Assembly (NCBI GenBank): GCA_964608185.1
Contig: CAZSMR010000002.1
Coordinates: 3,506-67,505, forward strand
DNA: 64,000 nucleotides
DNA from: Porticoccus sp964608185
GTDB lineage: Bacteria; Pseudomonadota; Gammaproteobacteria; Pseudomonadales; Porticoccaceae
Direction of reading: 5' to 3'
Part shown: piece by piece, positions 45,718-54,841 of the stretch
How positions within the stretch are numbered: the stretch's first letter is position 1
How the letters are laid out: each line of letters starts with the position of its first letter
Translations under genes and position numbers: made by a program
The notes under the pieces: generated by a model
Databases searched by the model: none
What the model was told of the DNA's origin: nothing
Seen by the model: only the letters and a program-made list of their open reading frames with translations

Positions 45718-45792
45718 TAACGCCATAAATAGTTTTTGTGAAAATAAAAAAATATAAGAAGTAGAAATTAAAAAGTTAAGTAGGTATCTATT

Positions 45793-47190
45793 GTGAAATA
45801 CGTCAGTACTCGAGGAAAGTCTCCTGCATTGTCTTTTGAGGAAGCAATGCTAGCTGGTTTAGCCAGTGATGGCGGTTTATACGTGCCGGAAAAAATTCCT
45901 TATTTTTCTAAACACGAAATTTCATCATGGTCAGGTCTGTCGTATCAAGAGTTAGCTTTTAATGTAATGGCTCCTTTTATAGATGGCGAAGTTCCAGATG
46001 AAGACTTAAAAGCTCTCATTGATAAAACCTATAGTACTTTTCGACATGAAGCTATCGCTCCGCTAATACAAACGGCACACAACGAATTTATTCTTGAGTT
46101 ATTTCATGGTCCCACTTTAGCCTTTAAAGACTTCGCACTGCAGTTCCTTGGTAATCTTCTTGACTATGTTCTGAAAAAGAAGAATCAGCGTGTAGTGATT
46201 ATGGGCGCCACTTCTGGAGACACAGGATCTGCTGCAATTGAGGGATGTCGTCATAGCGAACACTTGGATATTTTTATATTACATCCTCATAATAGAGTAT
46301 CGGATGTTCAGCGCAGACAGATGACGACAGTTTTACAAGATAATGTTTTTAATATAGCTCTTGATGGAAACTTTGATGATTGCCAAAATATGGTAAAAAG
46401 CAGTTTTGGCAATCAATCTTTTTTACCGGATGGCCGTCAACTCGTGGCAGTTAACTCTATAAATTGGGTTAGAATTATGGCCCAAATTGTGTATTATTTT
46501 TATGCAGGATTGGCACTTAACGCACCACATCGTCAAGTGTCTTTCTCAGTGCCTACTGGAAATTTTGGTGATATATTTGCCGGTTATCTTTCAAAACGTA
46601 TGGGCCTACCGATAGATCAGCTAGTCATTGCTACTAATGCTAATGACATTCTTCATCGATGTATTGCCGATAATGACCATAGCCTTCAGACATTAGTCCA
46701 AAGTCTATCCCCATCTATGGATATCATGGTCTCTAGTAATTTTGAGAGAATGCTGTTTGATCTTTATGATCGTGACGGCCACGCTATAAACATTCTGATG
46801 TCTAATTTTAAGTTAGATGGGAAGTTAACTTTGAGTGATTCAGCTTTAATTAAAGCACGTGAACTATTTTCGAGTTATCGATTAGATGACAAGGCTATGA
46901 CAAAGGTGATGTCCAACTTCTTTAAAACAACGGGGTATATTCTGGATCCTCATACAGCTATAGGGATAGACGCCGCTAGAAATGTAACCAAAAGGGGCGA
47001 AACCCCTATGGTATGCCTTGCCACAGCTCACCCTGCAAAATTTCCAGAATCGGCTCGTAAGGCTGGATTTGATTGCGATCCAGAGCTACCTCGCTATATG
47101 TCAGACTTGTTCGATAGGAAAGAAGAGTATTCCGTGTTACCCAATAGTATAAAAAATGTGCAAAAATACATAGCAGATAATATTTCCTAG
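45793..47190 (+). CDS. thrC: Threonine synthase
   Basis: PLP enzyme converting O-phosphohomoserine to threonine. The PLP lysine is in GPTLAFKDFALQFLG; GATSGDTGSAAIEG and VPTGNFGDIFAGY bind phosphate and cofactor. The 465-residue length is that of the long (E. coli/fungal-like) class. The start is GTG 45793, with AAGTAGG upstream, 75 bp after hom. Co-transcription with hom is likely. Confidence 0.96.
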   Translation: MKYVSTRGKSPALSFEEAMLAGLASDGGLYVPEKIPYFSKHEISSWSGLSYQELAFNVMAPFIDGEVPDEDLKALIDKTYSTFRHEAIAPLIQTAHNEFILELFHGPTLAFKDFALQFLGNLLDYVLKKKNQRVVIMGATSGDTGSAAIEGCRHSEHLDIFILHPHNRVSDVQRRQMTTVLQDNVFNIALDGNFDDCQNMVKSSFGNQSFLPDGRQLVAVNSINWVRIMAQIVYYFYAGLALNAPHRQVSFSVPTGNFGDIFAGYLSKRMGLPIDQLVIATNANDILHRCIADNDHSLQTLVQSLSPSMDIMVSSNFERMLFDLYDRDGHAINILMSNFKLDGKLTLSDSALIKARELFSSYRLDDKAMTKVMSNFFKTTGYILDPHTAIGIDAARNVTKRGETPMVCLATAHPAKFPESARKAGFDCDPELPRYMSDLFDRKEEYSVLPNSIKNVQKYIADNIS

Positions 47191-47247
47191 CTGAAGTATT
47201 CTAAGAGCATTTTTTAATAGCATCGAGCACATAGTCGAAAACTTATT

Positions 47248-47934
47248 ATGAATTTACGGAATACACTAAAAAATATAGGTTTACCCCAAGCAGTATTTTT
47301 ATCTATATTAATCCATAGTGCATTTCTGATGAACTTTGAACATAAACTTCATCCAAAAATACAAAAAGATTTAGATGTAAGTTTTATGCCTGCAATCTTG
47401 GAGACTTCTGATCCTGTAATTCAAAAAAAATATATACCACTGACTAAGCATACATTAAAAAAATCTATGCAACAGAAAACGATTTTGCCTGATGAAAGCC
47501 TGTTGACTGAAAAAGAAGTCAAAAAAAATATAGCCAAAATGGAGGTAGAATCAAAGAAGCAAAAAAATCGACCACCTGAGCCGCCAATTTTGCTTAAAAG
47601 TGATAAAATAACCGGAAAACCTGGGGCAGACCGAGTAGCTGTTAATAAATTTATCGATTTATTATCCAAGCATATTGCTAAATTTCAACGATACCCAAGA
47701 CATGCTCAAAGAAGAGGTTGGCAGGGCAAAGTAGTTTTAGAGATTAGGCTCACAGGATCAGGTGTTTTGATCGAAAAAAAAATTAATATTTCTTCAGGCT
47801 TTAAGGTTTTAGATAATGAAAGCTTAAGCATGATTGATAGGGCATTACCATTACCATTGCCTTTAGGAGTGCTGAAGGAAAAAATTATTACAATGTATGT
47901 ACCGATAAGGTTCACCTTAAATAACAGTTACTAA
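47248..47934 (+). CDS. tonB: TonB-like energy transducer
   Basis: Periplasm-spanning protein that transmits proton-motive energy to outer-membrane receptors. The single N-terminal membrane helix (about residues 14-28) contains the Ser-x3-His pair (Ser19, His23) that is conserved in TonB. A Lys-rich spacer with only a short RPPEPP proline patch follows, then a TonB C-terminal domain (YPRHAQRRGWQGKVVLEIRL). It has 228 residues. It begins 57 bp after thrC and is followed by exbB and exbD, so the three form one machine. Confidence 0.88.
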   Translation: MNLRNTLKNIGLPQAVFLSILIHSAFLMNFEHKLHPKIQKDLDVSFMPAILETSDPVIQKKYIPLTKHTLKKSMQQKTILPDESLLTEKEVKKNIAKMEVESKKQKNRPPEPPILLKSDKITGKPGADRVAVNKFIDLLSKHIAKFQRYPRHAQRRGWQGKVVLEIRLTGSGVLIEKKINISSGFKVLDNESLSMIDRALPLPLPLGVLKEKIITMYVPIRFTLNNSY

Positions 47935-47946
47935 AAGGAACTACCT

Positions 47947-48546
47947 ATGATTCTGCAGGTCATTGAGAGCGCTGGTTGGCCAATCTGGTTATTGATTTTT
48001 ACTTCGATTGCAGCACTATCTATTATAATAGAAAGAGCATGGTTCTTAAGGGAACAGTCGGTTATTCCTAGAGATTTAGTTATGACTGTCAAGATGATGG
48101 TTGATAAAAATAATATAAAAAGAGAAGAGCTAATGCAGCTCTGTCATGGTAATTTTTTAGGTGAAGTTTATTCTGTTATTTTAAAAAATTCAGATCACAC
48201 ATCTAAACAAATAAGAGCTGAACTCGAACAAGTAGCAGATAATATTAGATATCGTTTAGAAGTGAATTTGTCGTATCTAAGCACAATTGCAACTATTGCT
48301 CCCTTGTTAGGTTTATTTGGAACAATCATTGGGATGGTTGAGCTGTTTGATTCATTCACCGCAGGTGGGAGTGATGTCTCAGCTTTTGCAAACGGGATCT
48401 CAATTGCTTTATATAATACAGCAGCTGGAATTTTGGTTGCAGTGCCAGTGATGATTGCATATCGTTTTTACAAAATAAAAGTCGATCATCGGCTCAACGA
48501 ATTAGAACTACATGCTAATTTATTAATAGCCGAAATATATAAGTAA
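47947..48546 (+). CDS. exbB: ExbB/TolQ-family proton channel
   Basis: A 199-residue inner-membrane protein with three hydrophobic helices (about residues 10-28, 105-130 and 150-172) and a cytoplasmic loop between the first two. The MotA/TolQ/ExbB signature is clear: IATIAPLLGLFGTIIGMVELF and GISIALYNTAAGILVAVPVMIAY. It is shorter than E. coli ExbB, similar to the ExbB2-type proteins. It lies 12 bp after tonB and 12 bp before exbD. Confidence 0.92.
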   Translation: MILQVIESAGWPIWLLIFTSIAALSIIIERAWFLREQSVIPRDLVMTVKMMVDKNNIKREELMQLCHGNFLGEVYSVILKNSDHTSKQIRAELEQVADNIRYRLEVNLSYLSTIATIAPLLGLFGTIIGMVELFDSFTAGGSDVSAFANGISIALYNTAAGILVAVPVMIAYRFYKIKVDHRLNELELHANLLIAEIYK

Positions 48547-48558
48547 GGAATTAATACT

Positions 48559-48975
48559 GTGAATTTTAGGAAGCATAATCGTTCTGACGACCCAGAGTTG
48601 AATTTAATCCCTTTGATTGACGTGTTACTAGTGATCATAATTTTTCTTGCTGTAAGTACTACATTTGAGAATTTTAGCGAACTTAAAGTTAATCTTCCTA
48701 TTGCCGAGTCTAGTTCGTTAAAATCAAAAGATACACCTATCATTGTTACTGTCTCGAAGGATGGAAAGTATGCGATTAATGACGAACTATTGTTAGTTAA
48801 TTCGACCAAAGGACTTGAGGTTGCACTCCTAAAAATGCCGCTGAGTGATGTGCAAAAAACTACGCTATTAGTTAATGCTGATGGCCAGGCAGATTATCAA
48901 TCAATTATTAGTGTAATGGAGGCTTCGCGAAAAGCAGGATTCACTAAGATCAAATTCTCTACTAAGAAAAATTAA
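48559..48975 (+). CDS. exbD: ExbD/TolR-family biopolymer transporter
   Basis: A 138-residue protein with one N-terminal helix carrying the proton-path aspartate (PLIDVLLVIIIFL) and a periplasmic TolR-like domain (IIVTVSKDGKYAINDELL, VNADGQADYQSIISVMEA). The start is GTG 48559, with TAAGGAATT upstream. With the adjacent TonB and ExbB it should form the energising complex. No TonB-dependent receptor gene is in the window. Confidence 0.92.
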   Translation: MNFRKHNRSDDPELNLIPLIDVLLVIIIFLAVSTTFENFSELKVNLPIAESSSLKSKDTPIIVTVSKDGKYAINDELLLVNSTKGLEVALLKMPLSDVQKTTLLVNADGQADYQSIISVMEASRKAGFTKIKFSTKKN

Positions 48976-49043
48976 TTATTTCTTCAGCCCTATCAGCGTT
49001 AAATTAAAATAATTATGCGCATACCCAAAATAGGCCTATAGCT

Positions 49044-49397
49044 ATGAATTTAAAAAAGTACTTAAAAATTTTAAAGAAAAACCCAGCTAATATTTCTTTT
49101 CAGGATACTATTGCTACTATCGATGAATATTATGATTATCAGCCAATAGGCTTTACAAATGGTAAAACTCTGAATGAGAGGGGTGAAAATAGTGGATCTT
49201 GCAAAATTTTTTCATTTGGCCAGTTGCATAAGTTGACTGAATTACAAGTTCTTCAGTGTTTCGGAGATTTCTATAGAAAAGATGTGTTGAAAAACCCTTC
49301 TGGAGTCAGTCACCAAAATATAAGAAGTTTTATTAAATTTGGGTGGCTAGGCATTGAATTTAGCGGAAAATCTCTTACTCTAAAGCAACCTAGTTAA
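49044..49397 (+). CDS. HopJ-family protein
   Basis: A 117-residue protein matching the HopJ (type III effector-named) family: SFQDTIATIDEYYDYQPIGF, then ENSGSCKIFSFGQLHKL and HQNIRSFIKFGWLGIEF. Homologues occur widely in free-living marine bacteria without type III secretion, so an effector role is unlikely and the function is unknown. There is no signal peptide, and it is probably cytoplasmic. It follows the exbD gene by 68 bp. Confidence 0.8.
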   Translation: MNLKKYLKILKKNPANISFQDTIATIDEYYDYQPIGFTNGKTLNERGENSGSCKIFSFGQLHKLTELQVLQCFGDFYRKDVLKNPSGVSHQNIRSFIKFGWLGIEFSGKSLTLKQPS

Positions 49398-49449
49398 AAA
49401 ATAGACTAGATCTTCAAAATAAACTTTAAATCAATTTAAGATTAAAATC

Positions 49450-49716
49450 ATGGATATAAAAAACGAGGCACGTAAGCACCTATTATTTTTTTTATTAAAG
49501 GTAATGGATGATAGTTATACGCAAAACGAATTTGAAAATTTTTTCATTCTGACTTATCAGGATACTGATCTTGAAACAATACGACAACTAACCCTTAAAA
49601 TTATAAAGCCATCTTACGAATCCAATATTTTTAAGAGAAAGCAAATTTCGTCTGAAGATAAAGTTTGGATTGAAGGAGTAATATCTGATCTTAAGTCTGC
49701 TTCTGTGCTTGAATAA
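49450..49716 (+). CDS. Hypothetical small protein, not recognised
   Basis: An 88-residue, charged, probably helical protein with no signal peptide, membrane segment or cysteines. It begins MDIKNEARKHLLFFLLKVMD. It lies between the HopJ-family gene and recJ on the same strand with ordinary spacing, and its base composition looks like its neighbours. I do not recognise the family. The coding call rests on context and length, and it could be spurious. Confidence 0.5.
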   Translation: MDIKNEARKHLLFFLLKVMDDSYTQNEFENFFILTYQDTDLETIRQLTLKIIKPSYESNIFKRKQISSEDKVWIEGVISDLKSASVLE

Positions 49717-49793
49717 TAGATCCATTTTCTATTCAGGACTAAAAGTCTTTAAGGCTAAATAATTTTAGGTTGAGACGTTCATGAGGTAGTCTA

Positions 49794-51554
49794 TTGAAAA
49801 AAGCTGTAAGTGTTAAGAGAAGCTTTAAAAACCGTGAATTAAGTTTAAAGCATAATAATTTTGAAAATGAACTCTCCAGTTTACTCAAAAGAATATACTT
49901 GGGTCGAGGAGTTTTTTCTGATGCGGAACTAGATCTTTCTCTAGAAAAACTCCCATTACCAGAAGGTTTTAAAGGTTTAAAAGAAAGTATAGCTCTCCTA
50001 GAGCAGGCATTGATCCAACAGCAGCATGTGCTAATAATAGGAGATTTCGATGTTGATGGAGCTACTAGCACAGCCCTTGTTATGTTGGCTCTGCGTGCAA
50101 TGGGACTAAAAAATTTAGATTTTATAGTCCCCAATCGTTTCAAATTTGGCTACGGTTTAACCCCAGGCATCGTTTTATTAGCAAAAAAAAGTAACCCTGA
50201 CCTGCTTATTACTGTCGATAACGGCATATCTAGTATTGACGGGGTCTCTGCTGCAAAAGCAGCAGGAATTAAAGTCCTGATAACCGATCACCATCTACCA
50301 GGATCAGAATTACCGGCTGCAGATGCCATCTTAAATCCAAATCAGTATGATTGTGATTTTCCAAGTAAAAACCTAGCTGGAGTTGGGGTAGCTTTTTACT
50401 TATTAGGGGCTCTTAGATCTAAATTACGAGATACCGGCTGGTTCAAGAAAAAATGTATCGCGGTTCCAAGTATGACTCAATGGTTAGATCTAGTTGCGCT
50501 TGGAACCGTAGCAGATGTTGTTCCTTTTGATCATGCTAATAGAATACTGGTTCATCAGGGTTTGCTTCGAATTCGTTCAGGGCAATTAAGACCAGGAATT
50601 CAGGCATTGTTAGACTTAGCAAAAAAAGATCACAAAAGGTTAATTGCTAGCGATTTAGGTTTTGCTTTAGGACCTCGTCTTAATGCTGCTGGACGTTTAG
50701 ATGATATGAGTATTGGTATTGCCTGCTTGATAGAAAATAATCCTACGATTGCAAAAAAGTATGCTTTGCAGCTCGATCAACTGAATCATAATAGAAGAAA
50801 AATTGAAGCAGATATGCAAGAAGAAGGGTTAGAAACTCTCGACCGTATTAATATAGATCAGAAATCATTGCCTTGGGGAATTTGTTTATTTAATAGTAAG
50901 TGGCATCAAGGTGTAGTTGGTTTACTTGCATCAAGAATTAAGGATCGTGTGCATCGACCTGTTATTGTCTTTGCAGATGCTGGTGTTGAAGGTACTGAAA
51001 AAGAATATAAGGGGTCTGCTCGTTCAATTCCTGGATTACATATTAGAGATGTTTTGGAGAGCATTGCCACAGCCCATCCTGAGTTAATAACAAAATTTGG
51101 TGGCCATGCTATGGCCGCAGGACTTAGTCTTAAATCAACTGACTATACTGCTTTTTCTCAAGCTTTTGATATTGAAGTTAGGCGCCAGTTAACCCCATTT
51201 GATCTAGAGTCTGTAGTTCTTTTAGATGGAGAGCTAACTTCAGAAGAATTAAGTCTAGAAAATGGGCTGTTAATTAGGGGATCAGGTCCTTGGGGTCAAC
51301 ATTTTCCAGAACCACTTTTTAGAGGAAAATTCTATATTATTAGTCAGCGTATCGTTGGTGAGAAGCATTTAAAGCTGTTACTTTCTTTGACGGATCAGGG
51401 GCAACAGCCGATAGATGCAATTGCTTTTAATGTAGATATGGATTTCTGGCTAAGCTCCAAAAAAGAAAGGGTTGATATTGCTTATAAAGTAGATGTTAAC
51501 TTTTGGAAGGAAAGAGAATCATTACAATTAATAGTAGAGTTTTTTATTCACTAA
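49794..51554 (+). CDS. recJ: Single-stranded-DNA-specific exonuclease RecJ
   Basis: 5'-3' ssDNA exonuclease used in mismatch repair, base-excision repair and RecF recombination. DHH phosphoesterase motifs are present: LIIGDFDVDGATSTAL, TVDNGISS, TDHHLPG, and the DHHA1 motif FGGHAMAAGLSL. It has 586 residues, as usual. The start is TTG 49794 with GAGGT seven bases upstream. Its 3' end overlaps the convergent uup gene by 11 bp. Confidence 0.95.
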   Translation: MKKAVSVKRSFKNRELSLKHNNFENELSSLLKRIYLGRGVFSDAELDLSLEKLPLPEGFKGLKESIALLEQALIQQQHVLIIGDFDVDGATSTALVMLALRAMGLKNLDFIVPNRFKFGYGLTPGIVLLAKKSNPDLLITVDNGISSIDGVSAAKAAGIKVLITDHHLPGSELPAADAILNPNQYDCDFPSKNLAGVGVAFYLLGALRSKLRDTGWFKKKCIAVPSMTQWLDLVALGTVADVVPFDHANRILVHQGLLRIRSGQLRPGIQALLDLAKKDHKRLIASDLGFALGPRLNAAGRLDDMSIGIACLIENNPTIAKKYALQLDQLNHNRRKIEADMQEEGLETLDRINIDQKSLPWGICLFNSKWHQGVVGLLASRIKDRVHRPVIVFADAGVEGTEKEYKGSARSIPGLHIRDVLESIATAHPELITKFGGHAMAAGLSLKSTDYTAFSQAFDIEVRRQLTPFDLESVVLLDGELTSEELSLENGLLIRGSGPWGQHFPEPLFRGKFYIISQRIVGEKHLKLLLSLTDQGQQPIDAIAFNVDMDFWLSSKKERVDIAYKVDVNFWKERESLQLIVEFFIH

Positions 51555-53442
51555 TCTCTAATTCAAGCCATCTCTCTGACGCCAAATCAAGAGCCTTTTG
51601 TTTTTCTTCTAAAGCATCTAAGAGGGGTTGTGTTTCTGTAAAGGGCTTAAGATAAAATTCTGGTTTTGTAGCCTCAGTTTGTAACTGGACTATATCTTCT
51701 TCCATTTTTTTTATGATTTCTGGAAGCATATCAAGTTCACGTTGGAGTTTATAGCTAAGTTTAGCTAGTGATACTTTTTTTGAATATTCTCCGCTTGTAT
51801 TACTAAATGTATTTTTTTCTAACTCTTGACTACTTTGGTGATCTGTAACTTTTAAATCTTTACCGTAGTTTTCCCAGTCACTATATCCCCCCAGGTATTC
51901 TTGAACTTTACCTTTATCTTCAAAAACAAGGACACTTGTGACAACATTGTCGAGAAACTGACGGTCATGGCTAACAATAATTAATGTACCTTTATATTCT
52001 ACAAGCTGCTCTTCAAGAACCTCTAGCATTTCGATATCAAGATCGTTAGTGGGCTCATCTAGTACCAACAAATTAGTTGGTTGAGTAAATAATTTAGCTA
52101 AAAGAACCCGATTTCTTTCACCCCCAGAAAGGGCTTTTACTGGGGTCATAGCCCTCTTTGGTGAGAATAAAAAGTTTCGTAAGTAACCTATTATATGACG
52201 GTCTTTCCCATTAATTTTTATATACTCTTTTCCGTTCCCAACATTTTCAGCAATAGTTTTTTCGGTATCTAATTCTCGATGAATCTGATCAAAGTAGCCT
52301 ATATTTAAATTAGTGCCTAATTTTACGGATCCCTTATTAGGTGAGATCTGCCCCAAAAGGATTTTTAGTAGTGTTGATTTACCAACACCATTATTACCAA
52401 TGAGACCTATACGATCACCCCTACGTATTTTAATATTGATATTATTTATTAACGTTTCGTCATCGTAGCTGTGCCTAAGACTGCGAGCCTCGATAACCTT
52501 TCGACCTGATTTTTCCGAGGTTTCTACACTGATTTTGGCTTTTCCTTGACGACTAGATCGCTCCATACGCTCTTGTCTCATAGCGATTAGTGAACGAACT
52601 CGCCCCTCATTTCTTGTGCGTCTTGCTTTGATCCCTTGACGAATCCAAACCTCTTCTTCTGCGAGACGCTTGTCAAATAAATTATTTCGGGTTTCCTCAG
52701 TCTCCATTGCTTTTTCTTTGAGCAGCAGGTAATTATTAAAAGTTCCAGGCCAACTAATAAGCTTGCTAACCTCAATCTCTACAATACGCGTAGCTAATTT
52801 CTGTAAAAAATTTCTGTCATGAGTAATAAAAATAACACTTCCTTGATATCCGCGTATTTTATGTTCTAACCATTCAATCGTACTGATATCCAGATGGTTA
52901 GTGGGCTCATCTAAAAGTAGTAAATCTGGATTTGATACTAACGCTTTGCCTAAGGCAACTCGACGTCGCCAGCCTCCAGAAAGCTCAGCTAGAGTTTTAT
53001 TTGCAGGTAAATTTAGCTGACTAATGATAGTTTCTACTTGTTGATCAATCTGCCAACCGCCGCCAGCATCAATTTGTGCTTGTAATTCCGCTAGCTCATT
53101 CAAACCTCTTTTATCCATAGTTTTTTCGGCAAGCTGGTTAAATAGATCAATTAACTTTTGTTGATCAGATAGCCCTTCTCTGACTACATCAAAAACTTTA
53201 GAATTTACAGCCGAAGGAAGACTCTGTTCAAGCTGACTGATGCGTAAATGTTTTCTATAATGTAATTCGCCAGAATCAGGTGTAATTTCTCGATTAATAA
53301 TTTTAAGTAGCGTAGATTTTCCTGCGCCATTTCTACCTATAAGGCAAATACGTTCTCCTGGTTCTACAGAAAAATTAGTACTATGTAATAATGGTACATC
53401 TCCAAATTCAATAGATATGTCATCTAGACGGATTAGGCTCAT
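51544..53442 (-). CDS. uup: ABC-F ATPase Uup
   Basis: Soluble ABC-F protein with two ATPase cassettes and no membrane domain, acting on ribosomes. Cassette 1 has GRNGAGKSTLLK and LSGGWRRRVALGKAL; cassette 2 has GNNGVGKSTLLK and LSGGERNRVLLAKLF, both with DEPTN. A C-terminal coiled coil (about residues 555-630) is the DNA/RNA-binding Uup tail. It has 632 residues. It lies convergent to recJ and divergent from prfB. Confidence 0.94.
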   Translation of the reverse strand: MSLIRLDDISIEFGDVPLLHSTNFSVEPGERICLIGRNGAGKSTLLKIINREITPDSGELHYRKHLRISQLEQSLPSAVNSKVFDVVREGLSDQQKLIDLFNQLAEKTMDKRGLNELAELQAQIDAGGGWQIDQQVETIISQLNLPANKTLAELSGGWRRRVALGKALVSNPDLLLLDEPTNHLDISTIEWLEHKIRGYQGSVIFITHDRNFLQKLATRIVEIEVSKLISWPGTFNNYLLLKEKAMETEETRNNLFDKRLAEEEVWIRQGIKARRTRNEGRVRSLIAMRQERMERSSRQGKAKISVETSEKSGRKVIEARSLRHSYDDETLINNINIKIRRGDRIGLIGNNGVGKSTLLKILLGQISPNKGSVKLGTNLNIGYFDQIHRELDTEKTIAENVGNGKEYIKINGKDRHIIGYLRNFLFSPKRAMTPVKALSGGERNRVLLAKLFTQPTNLLVLDEPTNDLDIEMLEVLEEQLVEYKGTLIIVSHDRQFLDNVVTSVLVFEDKGKVQEYLGGYSDWENYGKDLKVTDHQSSQELEKNTFSNTSGEYSKKVSLAKLSYKLQRELDMLPEIIKKMEEDIVQLQTEATKPEFYLKPFTETQPLLDALEEKQKALDLASERWLELEISE

Positions 53443-53675
53443 AGCTTATCTTACTGTTTGAGTGGTTAGTGATATAGAATATCCGCGAATTCTAACAGAA
53501 TTTTTTATTTTCGTGGCAATCTTAATTTAATTTTTAAAAATAGTTTAATGGTTGGTTTAGAGTAATTCCTAAAAACTAAAGCTCGATCGTCTATTCAGTC
53601 TTTAAGTAGGTGGAGAAGGGGCCAATAATCCGATAGAATTCGATACCTGTATAAGTTTTCAGGTGCTAATATTCA

Positions 53676-54771
53676 ATGGAAATTAATCCTATCAAGAATA
53701 CCTTAAAAGACCTTCAGGCAAGAACTGATATGCTTCGGGGGTACCTTTGACTATGTTAATAAAAAAGATCGACTCCTCGAGGTTGAATTAGAGCTTGGAG
53801 ATTCTAGCGTGTGGGCTGATGCCAGCCGCGCTAAAAGTCTTGGTCGAGAGAGATCTTCCTTGCAGCTAATTGTAGAAACGATAGATACACTAGATATAGG
53901 AATTTCTGATGCTAGTGAATTTTTGGAGTTAGCATTTACCGAAAAAGATATTGATTCTATAAAAACGATAGAATTGGAACTGTCAGATTTATCAACTAGA
54001 TTAGCTAAGCTAGAGTTTTGTAGAATGTTTTCTGGGCCTATGGACGCTAATAACGCATATTTAGACATTCAATCAGGTTCTGGTGGGACTGAAGCACAAG
54101 ATTGGGCTGAAATGGTTCTACGAATGTACCTTCGTTGGGGAGAGAGAAAAGGGTTCAAGACAACACTTGAAGAAGTTTCTTCAGGGGATGTGGCTGGTAT
54201 AAAAAGTGCTACGATTCACTTTGAAGGGGATTATGCATTTGGCTGGTTACGAACAGAAACAGGAGTTCATCGATTAGTTAGAAAGTCACCGTTTGACTCA
54301 GGAAATCGAAGGCATACTTCTTTTTGTTCCGTATTTTCCTCCCCAGAAATAGATGACGACATAGAAATTGATATTAATCCGTCAGATGTACGAACAGATA
54401 CTTATAGAGCTAGTGGCGCTGGCGGCCAACATATAAACAAGACAGACTCAGCTGTAAGATTAACTCATACCCCATCAGGCGTAGTAGTTCAGTGTCAAAG
54501 TGAGCGATCTCAGCATCAGAATCGAGATAACTGTTGGAAGATGCTAAGAGCAAGGCTTTATGAGCAAGAAATGCTGAAACGAACTGAGGCTGCTCAGGTA
54601 CTAGAGGATTCGAAATCAGATATCGGATGGGGTAGCCAGATTCGCTCTTACGTCTTAGATGACCAGAGAATTAAAGATCTACGAACGAATGTTCAAACTA
54701 GTAACTGTAGCTCAGTGTTAGATGGAAGCTTAGATCAGTTTATAGAAGCATCGCTAAAAGCAGGCTTGTAA
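53676..54771 (+). CDS. prfB: Peptide chain release factor 2, with programmed +1 frameshift
   Basis: RF2 terminates translation at UAA and UGA. The gene is read as 53676-53747, skip T53748, then 53749-54771 (364 residues). Codon 25 is an in-frame TGA at 53748-53750, and the slippery CTT-TGA-C is preceded by an internal Shine-Dalgarno-like GGGGG at 53737-53741. When RF2 is scarce the ribosome shifts +1, giving autoregulation. The stop-codon-reading SPF motif (KSPFDSGN) and catalytic GGQ (residues 249-251) are intact. It pairs with lysS downstream, as in E. coli. Finders that ignore the shift would start at 53809. Confidence 0.97.
53737..53751 (+). promoter_or_regulatory. prfB +1 frameshift site
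   Basis: GGGGG, TAC, CTT, TGA, C: a Shine-Dalgarno-like stimulator three bases before the slippery CTT and a weak TGA-C stop, the canonical RF2 recoding site. Confidence 0.95.
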
Positions 54772-54841
54772 ATGTATAAATCCTAGTTGAGAATATATTG
54801 GCTGAACTTTATTAATCTAAATTAAATGAATTGGAAAAAAG

